A DNA stretch of 64,000 nt, taken from Paracraurococcus sp042666655. Lineage in GTDB: Bacteria > Pseudomonadota > Alphaproteobacteria > Acetobacterales > Acetobacteraceae. The position numbers were made by a program, and so were the translations under genes. The notes under the pieces were generated by a model. It saw only the letters and a program-made list of their open reading frames with translations, did not search any database and had not been told where the DNA came from. Location: assembly GCF_042666655.1 (NCBI RefSeq), contig NZ_JBHTDE010000014.1:1-64000 (forward strand), written 5' to 3'. Shown here in pieces: positions 52,203-64,000 of the stretch; position 1 is the stretch's first letter, and each line of letters starts with the position of its first letter.

Positions 52203-53072
52203 ATGACCGCCTGCGCCGATCCGGCCGGGACGGTAGGATTCTTCCTCTGCCGCGCCGGCCAGCACCTGCGTGCGGCGGCGATCGAGAGTCCTCGGCTGGA
52301 GGCCCGGCTGCTGCTGGCGCATGCCATGGCCTGCCGGCAGGAGGACCTGCTGCGCGACCCGCGCGCCGCGGTCCCGCCGGCGGCGGCGGCCCGCTTCGGC
52401 GATATGCTGCGCCGCCGGCTTGACCACGCGCCGGTCGCGCATCTGCTGGGCGAGCAGGAATTCTGGTCGCTCCGCTTCGCCGTCTCCGGCGCCACGCTGA
52501 TCCCACGCCCGGATTCGGAGACGCTGATCGAGGCGGCGGTCGAGGCCCTGCCCGATCGTGCCGCGGTGCGACGGGTGCTCGACCTCGGCACCGGCACCGG
52601 GTGCCTTTTGCTGGCGGCGCTGTCCGAGTTTCCCACGGCAACGGGCCTTGGCCTGGACCGCGTGCTGGCCGCCGCGGCACTGGCACGGGACAACGCGGCG
52701 CGGCTCGGCCTGGGCGACCGTTCCGCCTTCGCCGTGGCCGATTGGGCCGCGCCGGTTGCCGGCCGCTTCGACCTGATCCTGTCCAACCCGCCCTATATCG
52801 AGAGCGCGACCATCCCCGGCCTGATGCCGGAGGTGGCGCGGCACGAGCCGGTCTCGGCGCTGGATGGCGGGAGGGACGGGCTCGATGCCTATCGCGCCAT
52901 CGCCGCGATGCTGCCGGGGCTGCTGACGCCGGGTGGCAGGGCGGTGCTGGAACTCGGCCAGGGGCAACAACCGGCGGTGGAGGCCATCGCCACGGCAAAG
53001 GGGCTGCGCGTGCTCGGCTGCCGGGCCGATCTCGGCGGCGTGCCGCGGGCACTGATGCTGGCGACGGTATAA
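52203..53072 (+). CDS. prmC: Release factor glutamine methyltransferase
   Basis: A 289-residue SAM-dependent enzyme that methylates the Gln of the release-factor GGQ motif. VLDLGTGTGCLLLAAL is the SAM loop and SNPPYIES the catalytic NPPY motif. The N-terminal helical domain covers about residues 1-90. AGGGGAGGG lies upstream of ATG 52203; a GTG directly before it is possible. Co-transcribed with prfA. Confidence 0.94.
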   Translation: MTACADPAGTVGFFLCRAGQHLRAAAIESPRLEARLLLAHAMACRQEDLLRDPRAAVPPAAAARFGDMLRRRLDHAPVAHLLGEQEFWSLRFAVSGATLIPRPDSETLIEAAVEALPDRAAVRRVLDLGTGTGCLLLAALSEFPTATGLGLDRVLAAAALARDNAARLGLGDRSAFAVADWAAPVAGRFDLILSNPPYIESATIPGLMPEVARHEPVSALDGGRDGLDAYRAIAAMLPGLLTPGGRAVLELGQGQQPAVEAIATAKGLRVLGCRADLGGVPRALMLATV

Positions 53073-53138
53073 GGGATGTAGCCCATAACAAATTCGCGTG
53101 TGTCGTGTGGTCCGCGGCCGAAGCCAGCCGGAACCCGC

Positions 53139-54333
53139 ATGCGCATCGATTACCCGACGCTTTTATTGGCGGTATCCTGCACGGTTGCAGCACTTGGGCT
53201 GCTTTGCCTTTTGCTCGCTCAGGCGGAGACGGATCTGCGGCCGCTCCGGCTGAGCGGCTGCGGCAATCTTTGTTTTGAGGTCGGCATGCCGATGCTGTTG
53301 TTGCGCGGCAGTGCCCATGAAGTTGCCGGCATACTGTTCGGCAACAGCCTGCTTTTCATCGGCTGGACTCTGCTGGTCGCCGCGGTCCGCCGATGCGCTG
53401 GAATCGCGCACGCTGCAGGAAAATGCCGACCTGCGCGATGCGCTGGCGGAGGGCGGGTCCTGGCGGGAGCGCAAGATGGTCCGCCCGGACGGCAGCCATA
53501 TCTGGGTCGAGCGGCATGCCCGCATCGCCGAGCGCTTCCCGGATGGCAGCGCCGAACTGGTCGGCACCATCACCGACATCACCCGGGAACGGACCCTCGT
53601 GGCCCAGGTCCAGGCCAGCGCCAAGCTGGCGACGCTCGGCGAGATGATCGCCGGCTTGGCTCATGGGCTGGGCCAGCCGGCGGCGACCATGTACCTGGCC
53701 GCCGGCAATGCCGCCCGCGGATTGCGCAACCGTGGCGAGGCGGCAATCCCGGACGCCCTGCGGCGGCTTGACCGCATCGTCGCCCAGGGCGAGCGCATGG
53801 GCACCTTGATGGAGCACCTGAAGGCCTTCGCCCGGGCCGAGCCGCTCGCGCTCGGGCCGGTTTCGGTGCGGGGGGCGTTGGATGGTGCGCTGGTGCTGAC
53901 CGGGGGCCGGACTGCGGCACGACGAGATGGAGTTCGAGCAGGCGATCGCCCCAGGCCTGCCGCCCGTGTTGAGCCAATGGGTGCCGTTGGAACAGGTGTT
54001 GGCGAACCTGTTGCTGAATGCCCGCGACGCGATGCGCCGGCTGACCCCCCCGGCCAGCCCCGGCGCATTCGCCTGTCCGCCGCCTTGGCCGCCGAGGGGC
54101 GCGTCGCCATCGAGGTGGCGGATATCGGCGGCGGGCTGGACCCGGCGGTGCTGGCACGGCTGTTCGATCCCGTCTTCACCACCAAGCCGATGGGCGAGGG
54201 GCTGGGGCTCGGCCTGTCGGTCAGCCATGGGCTGGTCCATGGCATGGGCAGCAGCATTGCCGCCGCGAACGGTACGGATGGGGCGGTTTTCACCGTCACG
54301 CTCGCTTGCGCACCGGCCCTGGCGGCGGCCTGA
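53139..54333 (+). pseudogene. Sensor histidine kinase, interrupted by three frame changes
   Basis: The start (RIDYPTLLLAVSCTVAALGL, then GILFGNSLLFIGWTLLVAAV) is a membrane sensor part in one frame. At about 53385-53400 the sense moves to another frame, giving a partial PAS end (RPDGSHIWVERHARIAERFP) and the His box LGEMIAGLAHGLGQPAATM. Near a G5 run (53902-53906) it moves again to give LEQVLANLLLNARDAM. Near a C7 run (54045-54051) it returns to give ADIGGGLDPAVLARLFDP and GEGLGLGLSVSHGLV. Two changes lie in homopolymers and could be sequencing errors; the first cannot be explained so simply. No response regulator is adjacent. Confidence 0.8.
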
Positions 54334-54573
54334 TCGGCACTGGCCGAAAAAACCGTTTGGCGGGGCGGCCCAGGGAGGCTAGCTTGACACAGGCCCTCGC
54401 GGGCGGACGGGCTTGGCCTGCCGCCGAGGCGCGTGGGTTCGTGCAGCGGACGGGCTGTGGGCACCACGCCGGCCGCAACGCTTTGGACGACATCGACCGC
54501 CAATGCCGTGCTCCTTCGGATCTCCGAGGGATGACCGGGGCGGCCCACCTGCGAGACGGCAGACGCAATACTG

Positions 54574-55059
54574 ATGAATATGAAACGCATGCGCGGCCGC
54601 AACCACCGACATGGTGGTGGCGGCGGGGGTGGCGGCGGCGGTGGGGGCGGTCCGCCGCAGTTCCGCCAGACCGGCCAGTCGCCGATGAATCGCAACCATG
54701 TCTTCGACTCGAGCGGTCCGGACATGCGGTTGCGTGGCACTGCTCAGCAGTTGTTCGAGAAATATCTCCAACTCGGCCGCGATGCGACCAGTTCGGGCGA
54801 CCGGGTGATGGCCGAGGGCTATTTCCAGCACGCCGAGCATTATTTTCGCATCCTGAACGCCATGAGCCAGGCGCAGCAGCAGCGCGAGGGTGGCCAGCAG
54901 GCGCCGCAGCGCCGCTACAGCCAGGGCAACGAGCAAAGCGAGGGCGGCGAGGGCAATGGCGGCGAGCCCGGCGAGATGAATGGCCAGGTCAACGGCCATG
55001 CGCTCGAGGGCGACGCCGACTATGACGGCCCGCAGCCGGAAACCCGCGAGCCGGTCTGA
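54574..55059 (+). CDS. DUF4167 domain protein
   Basis: A 161-residue protein of the alphaproteobacterial DUF4167 family. The domain is NRNHVFDSSGPDMRLRGTAQ, QLFEKYLQLGRDATSSGDRV, AEGYFQHAEHYFRILNAM. It is preceded by a run of 13 glycines after a basic start (KRMRGRNHRHGG) and followed by a Gln/Gly/Glu-rich disordered tail. Basic N-terminus suggests nucleic-acid binding, but function is unknown. In related genomes it follows prmC directly; here the broken kinase gene lies between. Confidence 0.9.
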   Translation: MNMKRMRGRNHRHGGGGGGGGGGGGGPPQFRQTGQSPMNRNHVFDSSGPDMRLRGTAQQLFEKYLQLGRDATSSGDRVMAEGYFQHAEHYFRILNAMSQAQQQREGGQQAPQRRYSQGNEQSEGGEGNGGEPGEMNGQVNGHALEGDADYDGPQPETREPV

Positions 55060-55113
55060 CCGCTTGCGGACGCCGCGTTGACAGGACGTGGCGCCGGACG
55101 CAGGCTCGGTCTT

Positions 55114-55206
55114 GTTCCAAGGGGGGCCCTGCATGGGGCTGAGATACGGCAAGGGCGCCGTGACCCTTTGAACCTGATCCGGGTCATGCCGGCGTAGGGA
55201 GAGGAA
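55114..55206 (+). ncRNA. TPP riboswitch (thi box)
   Basis: The leader of thiC contains the conserved TPP-aptamer cores GGGGCTGAGATACGG, GACCCTTTGAACCTGATC, GGGTCATGCCGGCGTAGGGA, in the right order and spacing. Thiamine pyrophosphate binding should reduce expression of thiC. About 80 bp separate the aptamer from the TTG start. This stretch probably forms the expression platform around the GAGGAGG ribosome site. Boundaries of the outer stem are approximate. Confidence 0.92.
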
Positions 55207-55285
55207 CGAACGGGCGCGACCCTCAAGGGGGGCGTCCGCCCCGCGCACCGATTGCCCCCGGATCTCCAATTTTGAGGAGGTCCAT

Positions 55286-57103
<1,818 letters not shown>

Positions 57104-57177
57104 CCTGAAGAAGAAATGGAAGGGGTGTGGGGGGATGCTTCCTCCCCCCTCCCCACGGCTTCCTTTCCTTGAGGCAA
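57104..57177. terminator. GC-rich hairpin region after thiC
   Basis: Between the convergent thiC and a small gene, GTGGGGGG at about 57126-57133 can pair with CCCCCCTCCCCAC around 57143-57155, with some register freedom. It is likely a terminator for one or both genes. The exact fold is not certain. Confidence 0.4.
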
Positions 57178-57414
57178 TCAATCGACCTCGGTCAGAATGC
57201 GGTGCGGATCGACCAACGATCCATCCTCCAAGGCGCTCAGGATCTTGTTCCCGGCGCTCCAAGCATCCTCGGCATGGGCGAAGGGCGCGTCGGAGGAGAA
57301 GACCACCACGTCGCTGCCATCCCGGCGCACGCTCCAGCTCCAGCGCCGGGGCGAGGTCGAACGGAGATCAACTTTCACATAGCCGTAGAATTTGCAGCTG
57401 CGGTACTTCGACAT
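57178..57414 (-). CDS. Small hypothetical protein
   Basis: A 78-residue protein, SKYRSCKFYGYVKVDLRS, RRWSWSVRRDGSDVVVFSSD, AEDAWSAGNKILSALEDGSL. Mixed beta/alpha pattern, no signal peptide. ATG 57414 has AAGGGA upstream. The sequence looks like real protein and is unlike the shadow frames in the area, but I do not recognise a family. Confidence 0.6.
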   Translation of the reverse strand: MSKYRSCKFYGYVKVDLRSTSPRRWSWSVRRDGSDVVVFSSDAPFAHAEDAWSAGNKILSALEDGSLVDPHRILTEVD

Positions 57415-57504
57415 CCGGGTAGGCTCCCTTACCGGAGTATGAATGCCTGACCCGCGCAAAAGTAGAAAATCGAGAAACCGTTAATAACCGGAACGTTAGT
57501 AGGA

Positions 57505-58275
57505 TCAGTGCAGCAGGTCGCCCTGGGTCGGCTCCAGCGCATCGCCGACCGCGATCCGGCCACCTTCCAGCACCTCGGCATAGACCCCCAGATCGGCATG
57601 GCCGAAATGCTCGCGCAGCCATTTCGGCGGGGCGGCGTCGCGTTCGGCGGTGTCAGGGTTCACCTCGGTCGCCGGGCAGCGGACGATGCGCTTGAAGACC
57701 CGCAGCCGGGCGCCCCCGAGCAGCACCTCTTGCCCCAGCAGGTCGAATTCGGCCCAAGGGGTGCTGCCCGAGACGTAGATGTTGGCGCGGAAACGCAGCG
57801 GGTCGAGCGTCACGCCGGCTCTCTGCTCCAACGCATGCAGGCTCGACAGGCCGATGATCGAGACGCACTTGGCGGCGACATCGGTGAAATTGTGTCCCGG
57901 CGCCTCGACGAAGCGCGGGGTGCCTCGCGCCTCCTCGCCGAGGAAGCCGGCCAGGAAGGCGCCGATCTCGACGCGGCCGGCCTCGGTCCGGGTACTGGCC
58001 AACAGAGGCGGCGCATCCGGTGGGCGGATTGCCAAAATGCCGGTCTGCGGGTCGAAGGCCGAATGCAGCAGGGCAAGCCGCGCATTGGCCATCAAGCAGC
58101 CGAAATGCCGCTTCTGCACCCAGGCCGGGGCGGCCGGGTCGAAGGCCGAATCGCCCTGGGCCAGGGCGAAGCGGCGGTCGTGCGGCAGGCATTCGCCGGG
58201 CGAGAGCAACACCTCCTCCAGCGCCTCGGCGGTCAGGCCCTTCACCGGGTAACGGTAGATGTGCTCGACGCGCAT
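57505..58275 (-). CDS. MOSC domain protein
   Basis: A 256-residue protein with a MOSC N-terminal beta-barrel (MRVEHIYRYPVKGLTAEALE, CLPHDRRFALA) and a MOSC domain (NFTDVAAKCVSIIGLSSLHA, RFRANIYVSG, RIVRCPATEVNPDTAERDA). The cysteine in RCPAT is the conserved one that handles sulfur or molybdenum cofactor in mARC and MOCOS relatives. It may act on the molybdenum cofactor or reduce N-hydroxylated compounds. Divergent from clpB. Confidence 0.88.
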   Translation of the reverse strand: MRVEHIYRYPVKGLTAEALEEVLLSPGECLPHDRRFALAQGDSAFDPAAPAWVQKRHFGCLMANARLALLHSAFDPQTGILAIRPPDAPPLLASTRTEAGRVEIGAFLAGFLGEEARGTPRFVEAPGHNFTDVAAKCVSIIGLSSLHALEQRAGVTLDPLRFRANIYVSGSTPWAEFDLLGQEVLLGGARLRVFKRIVRCPATEVNPDTAERDAAPPKWLREHFGHADLGVYAEVLEGGRIAVGDALEPTQGDLLH

Positions 58276-58299
58276 CGGAACATTTTCCTTCCCCGAAGC

Positions 58300-58329
58300 C
58301 TTGACCCAACGCAAGGCGGATTACCACAT
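58300..58329 (+). promoter_or_regulatory. Candidate heat-shock (RpoH) promoter of clpB
   Basis: CTTGACC at 58300-58306 and CCACAT at 58324-58329, 17 bp apart, resemble the CTTGA and CCCCAT elements of sigma-32 promoters. The position, about 80 bp before clpB, suits a heat-shock gene. The spacing is at the upper end of the known range and the -10 has one mismatch, so this is tentative. Confidence 0.35.
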
Positions 58330-58407
58330 CCTGGATGAACTTGGTCCTGGCCGTCGCCTATGTAGGGATGGCTGGCACCAGTCGCCTCTCACTGAGGGAC
58401 AATGAGC

Positions 58408-60996
<2,589 letters not shown>

Positions 60997-61023
60997 GAAA
61001 GGGTGGGGAGAATGTAGTCCCCC

Positions 61024-61049
61024 GGTTGGACGCCTTTTGGCGTCCAACC
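61024..61049 (+). terminator. Terminator hairpin after clpB
   Basis: GGTTGGACGCC at 61024-61034 pairs perfectly with 61039-61049 around a TTTT loop, 27 bp after the clpB stop. It is followed by TTCACCTCACTT, a weak T-rich tail. The stem is self-sufficient, so termination is likely. Confidence 0.7.
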
Positions 61050-61393
61050 TTCACCTCACTTCCTGCTTTCGTGGCAACCTCAGCCGGTTTTTGTTCGATT
61101 GGAACGGCGGTTCTGCGGGGCTCCGTGACAGGACGGAATAAAGCTCAGTTCCTGAAAGGCTTCAGTGAGACGGCCTGCCGTGCAGCGCTGACCGTCCAGC
61201 TTCAGCTACCCTGTCTGCGGCGAAATCCGGCACAGCGAGTGCCCTTTCGCCAGTTGTGGCAGTGCACCGGCTGGCGGCGGCAGACCTCGCTGACCGCCAC
61301 CAAGTCCCGACCATGCCGCTCGTCACCGCATCCAAGTGTGGAGAGACAATGACAGCGGCGCCGGGGTGTGACGCTGCGACTTCGTCCTAGGCC
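61050..61393. other. Gene-free stretch between clpB and a glycosyltransferase
   Basis: These 344 bases have lower GC than their surroundings and no gene that I can support. The minus strand around 61220-61310 reads HGRDLVAVSEVCRRQPVHC then NWRKG, which weakly resembles the helix-turn-helix of a transposase subunit. A decayed insertion element is therefore possible but unproven. Confidence 0.35.
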
Positions 61394-62581
61394 TCATGGC
61401 GCCTGACGAGGCGACCCGTGCGACAAGCTGGGTTCCAGCTTTTGTTCGAGCAGCATTCGCATCGCCACCCAGGTCGCATCCCAGGAATTGCCGGCGAGGC
61501 GTGCATCGACGCGCTGCAGCCATTCGGCGCGCGGGCGCGCCATCAGTGCCTCGGCGTGGGCCACCATCGCCTCTGCGTCGGCAGCGATCTCGACCAGGCC
61601 GACATCGCCCCAATCCCGCACCACATCGACGACCGAGGTGGACACCAGGGGCAGTCCGGCCGCCAGGAATTCCGGGGTTTTGGTCGGGCTGATGAAGCGC
61701 GTGCTCTCGTTCAACGCGAAGGGCATGATGCCGATATCCCACCCCGCGAGGTAGCCGGGCAGTTCGGCATATCCCTTCGGGCCGAGCCAGTGCACGTTCG
61801 CGTGCTGGGGCATCGCGGCAGGATCGATCTTGACCACTGGACCAATCATCACGAACTGCCAATCCGGCCGCAGCCGCGCCAGCGCATCGACCAACCGGAT
61901 GTCCATCCTTTCGTCGATCACGCCGAAGAAGCCGAGGCGCGGTCGCGCGATGCCAATCTGGTCGGCCGGATCCGCCTGCGCCACGCGGGCCTGCCCGAAA
62001 TGGCCTACATCGATCGAAGAGGGGAAGCAGTGCAGGTCGGCATGACGGCCGCGCTTCGCCTCGTACAGGCTGCGGCCGCCGGCGAAGACCAGGTCGGCGC
62101 GCGACAGCAGCAGCGTCTCGAGATCGAGCATCCGAGCCGGTGCACCCCGAAATGCGGAGAGTTCATCCATGCAGTCGTAGACCGTCGCATCGGGCTGAAG
62201 GTGCGCGGCGAAGGTCAGCGCCATGGGCGTGTAGAACCAGGCAACGAGATGGCGCGACTGCGCCTGCCGCTCGGCCAGGGCTTGGTCCAGCAATTGCCGC
62301 TGCGCCGCGTCGGTCCGCTCGGCAGTCAGGCCACGCGGCACATGCGGCGTGGCCACAGTGATGCCTCCCGGTCGGGATGAAAGTTCGATGCGGGGCGTGC
62401 CGCCCTCGGTCCAGACGACCTCTTCCCAGAACAGCACCTCGAACGAAGCAGCGGCCCGGGTCAGCAAATGCTGCGGCCGTTGGAAGACAAAATCCCAGCG
62501 GAGATGCGAGAAGACGACCAGCATCGGGCGTTGCGCCGCGGCATGGGACGGGCGGAGTTGCTCCGCGCGGGCATCAGGCAT
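61394..62581 (-). CDS. Glycosyltransferase (GT4-like)
   Basis: A 395-residue GT-B-type glycosyltransferase. VVFSHLRWDFVFQRPQHLLT is a start typical of enzymes found next to UDP-galactopyranose mutase and glycosidase genes. LGFFGVIDERMDIRLVDALA, ANVHWLGPKGYAELPGYLAG and the donor-site block NESTRFISPTKTPEFLAAGL (with PTKTPE) follow. GAGGA lies upstream of ATG 62581. The start of a glycoside hydrolase on the opposite strand is 0.9 kb away, so the locus probably deals with a surface or storage sugar. Confidence 0.85.
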   Translation of the reverse strand: MPDARAEQLRPSHAAAQRPMLVVFSHLRWDFVFQRPQHLLTRAAASFEVLFWEEVVWTEGGTPRIELSSRPGGITVATPHVPRGLTAERTDAAQRQLLDQALAERQAQSRHLVAWFYTPMALTFAAHLQPDATVYDCMDELSAFRGAPARMLDLETLLLSRADLVFAGGRSLYEAKRGRHADLHCFPSSIDVGHFGQARVAQADPADQIGIARPRLGFFGVIDERMDIRLVDALARLRPDWQFVMIGPVVKIDPAAMPQHANVHWLGPKGYAELPGYLAGWDIGIMPFALNESTRFISPTKTPEFLAAGLPLVSTSVVDVVRDWGDVGLVEIAADAEAMVAHAEALMARPRAEWLQRVDARLAGNSWDATWVAMRMLLEQKLEPSLSHGSPRQAP

Positions 62582-63498
62582 GGATCACTCGTCCTCGTTT
62601 GGTGGCATGCGCGGGAGCAGGGATCGGCATGGCCTTGTCAGCCTGGATGCGGAACCAGGGGGCGTCCGGGCCAGCCGACGGACCTGCCATTGCGGGGACA
62701 ACGCCTATTGAGGATCGGGGTTTTGGCGAGGCTTTGGCCTAAGCCGTGGCCGCAGGGGCCCGGGCAGGCCGGCGCCATCAGCACGCGATGCGGATCGCGA
62801 CGTGCTGCCCGGCACGCATGTCAGTCAGGTATTCCTAGTGGAGTCCGGTCGCGATGACTACGTCCCGGGAGGCGCAGAATTCGTGTCGGAGGCGTTGGGC
62901 CGCATGCTGCGGCAGCGCGGCCAGATTGCCCTGCCGCCGTCCTGCCGCTTGCCCAGGGAAGACCAAGTCACACAACAGGACATGCCTTGCGACGCCGAAG
63001 GCAGTGAGGTCGCGTTGTCGCACGGATTTTGGGTCGTGGCGCCCGCGACCCGATGCTCCACGGAACGCCGCACGAGCTACCGAAACGCGATCTCAAGATA
63101 TATTCAATTTCAGTTACAACCTGAACCGTGCCGCCTCAGCCTGCTTGAGGAAGCAGCAGCCAGGGCAGTTTCGCCGCCGGCCGCGGATGCAGGCGGAATC
63201 ATGGCCGAAGTCGACAACAGTCCTGCCGCCGCTCACCCCGACTCGATCGTGCCGGTGGTCAGGACCGATGATCGTCCGGTGCTGCTGCGCCGCGGTATCG
63301 CGGCCATCGCCAATGCGAACGGCTCGGCGACGCATGTCATGCAGGCCGGTCTCCCCGGCGTCGATGTCCCACGCCAGGACATCCCGCAGGTACCGGGAAC
63401 GCCAGCCGCACGCGTCGCGCTATACGCGCCGATTCGATGACCCCGCAATCGCCGTCGCGGCGCGCCTCGTCCATCGGATGCCAGCAGGGCCACACCGT
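62582..63498. other. Long stretch without a recognisable gene
   Basis: These 917 bases lie between divergent genes (glycosyltransferase and hydrolase). A 212-codon open frame at 62802-63440 exists, but it has no family resemblance and mixed codon use, so I do not call it a gene. An AT-rich patch at about 63070-63125 (AGATATATTCAATTTCAG) stands out and may hold promoters or mark recent insertion. The region could be a degraded gene. Confidence 0.4.
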
Positions 63499-64000
63499 AT
63501 GAGCTTCCGCCCCAGTCTGTTCCGTAGCTTCTTCCTCGGTGGCTTCGAGTGCTCGTCGCACCGGCGCTTCGACGGTCGTCGGCTCGACCTGATCGCCGGC
63601 ACCGTGCACGACCTGCTTGCGGCGGAGGATTATGGACAGCTGCGCGAACATGGGATCGCCACGGCGCGCGACGGGCTGCGCTGGCACATGGTTGAGCGCG
63701 TGCCCGGGGAGTTCGATTGGCGCCCGGTCCTGCCGATGCTGCGCGCGGCGGAAGCGGCGGGCGTGCAGGTGGTCTGGGATCTCTGCCACTATGGCTGGCC
63801 CGACGGGCTGGACATCTGGTCGGCCGGCTTCGTCGACCGCTTCGCGCGCTATGCCGCGGCCTTCGCCAGGCTGCACCTGGAGGAGACCGGCCGCGGCCCC
63901 TTCGTCTGCCCGGTGAACGAGATTTCCTGGTTCGCCTGGTCCGGCGGCGACACCGGACGCATCAACCCCAATGCGCGCGGCCGCGGCGATGAACTCAAGC
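63499..64000 (+). CDS. Clan-A (GH1-like) glycoside hydrolase, N-terminal part (cut by window edge)
   Basis: The first 167 residues of a TIM-barrel glycoside hydrolase. FRSFFLGGFECSSHRRFDGR, ARDGLRWHMVERVPGEFDWR, QVVWDLCHYGWPDGLDIWSA and FVCPVNEISWFAWSG are like the first barrel strands of family 1-type beta-glycosidases; E in VNEIS would be the acid/base residue. The nucleophile region is beyond the window. Such genes pair with glycosyltransferases like the one at 61.4-62.6 kb. The frame is open to the last base. Confidence 0.8.
   Translation, partial: MSFRPSLFRSFFLGGFECSSHRRFDGRRLDLIAGTVHDLLAAEDYGQLREHGIATARDGLRWHMVERVPGEFDWRPVLPMLRAAEAAGVQVVWDLCHYGWPDGLDIWSAGFVDRFARYAAAFARLHLEETGRGPFVCPVNEISWFAWSGGDTGRINPNARGRGDELK

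Noticed and set aside
61026..61352. A 108-codon plus-strand open frame after clpB
   Set aside because: It begins inside the terminator hairpin and has no protein-like pattern.
62802..63440. A 212-codon plus-strand open frame before the glycoside hydrolase
   Set aside because: No domain, signal peptide or ribosome site was convincing and codon use is mixed along its length; kept only as a note on the region.

Overview
The window is 64 kb of very GC-rich chromosome. Acetobacteraceae (Alphaproteobacteria, Roseomonas-like) is the best guess. This rests on two periplasmic Bug/TctC substrate-binding proteins, an alphaproteobacterial gene order (comF, grxC, DUF1178, ubiG, lysC; then hisS, prfA, prmC, DUF4167 and clpB; and purC-S-Q-L with bolA and a CGFS glutaredoxin), a class II DAHP synthase and DUF4167. 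Taxonomy is inferred from gene content, not from rRNA. No rRNA, tRNA or CRISPR array was seen.

Layout. 0-9.7 kb is accessory: the tail of an IS5-type transposase, a Bug protein, a broken IS3-type transposase, a cyclase with a second Bug protein, a succinate-semialdehyde dehydrogenase, a YeeE/TsuA-type sulfur importer, and an arylsulfatase with its formylglycine-generating enzyme, divergent from a LysR regulator. 10.7-25 kb holds glutathione reductase, a DUF302 protein, DAHP synthase, a nicotinate phosphoribosyltransferase-like gene, an EamA transporter without a normal start codon, a tandem pair of small paralogues before gltX, cysS, a TrmJ-like methyltransferase, rpsD, a glycosyltransferase and an aldo/keto reductase. 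25-33.4 kb is a purine block: purC, purS, purQ, purL, bolA and grxD in one minus-strand cluster with two small membrane proteins inserted, then purB further along. 33.5-41.7 kb has two TerC-type proteins, a lipoprotein, an NDUFAF5-like methyltransferase, map, radC, a four-rhodanese protein and comF.

42-61 kb is mostly housekeeping: grxC; a DUF1178 plus repeat-protein unit behind a CIRCE-like operator; ubiG; lysC; a nitronate monooxygenase-like gene; a RodZ-like gene; ispG; hisS; prfA; prmC; DUF4167; thiC under a TPP riboswitch; a MOSC protein; and clpB. Two decayed inserts interrupt it: an AbrB/VapC-type module whose toxin has a 5-bp duplication, and a histidine kinase gene with three frame breaks. 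The right end (61.4-64 kb) is a glycosyltransferase and the start of a clan-A glycoside hydrolase around a gene-poor stretch.

No wholly new multi-gene system is evident. The best candidate for something undescribed is the CIRCE-controlled DUF1178 plus exported six-repeat protein unit (42378-43359). Others are the overlapping paralogue pair upstream of gltX and the TrmJ-like protein with an extra N-terminal domain.
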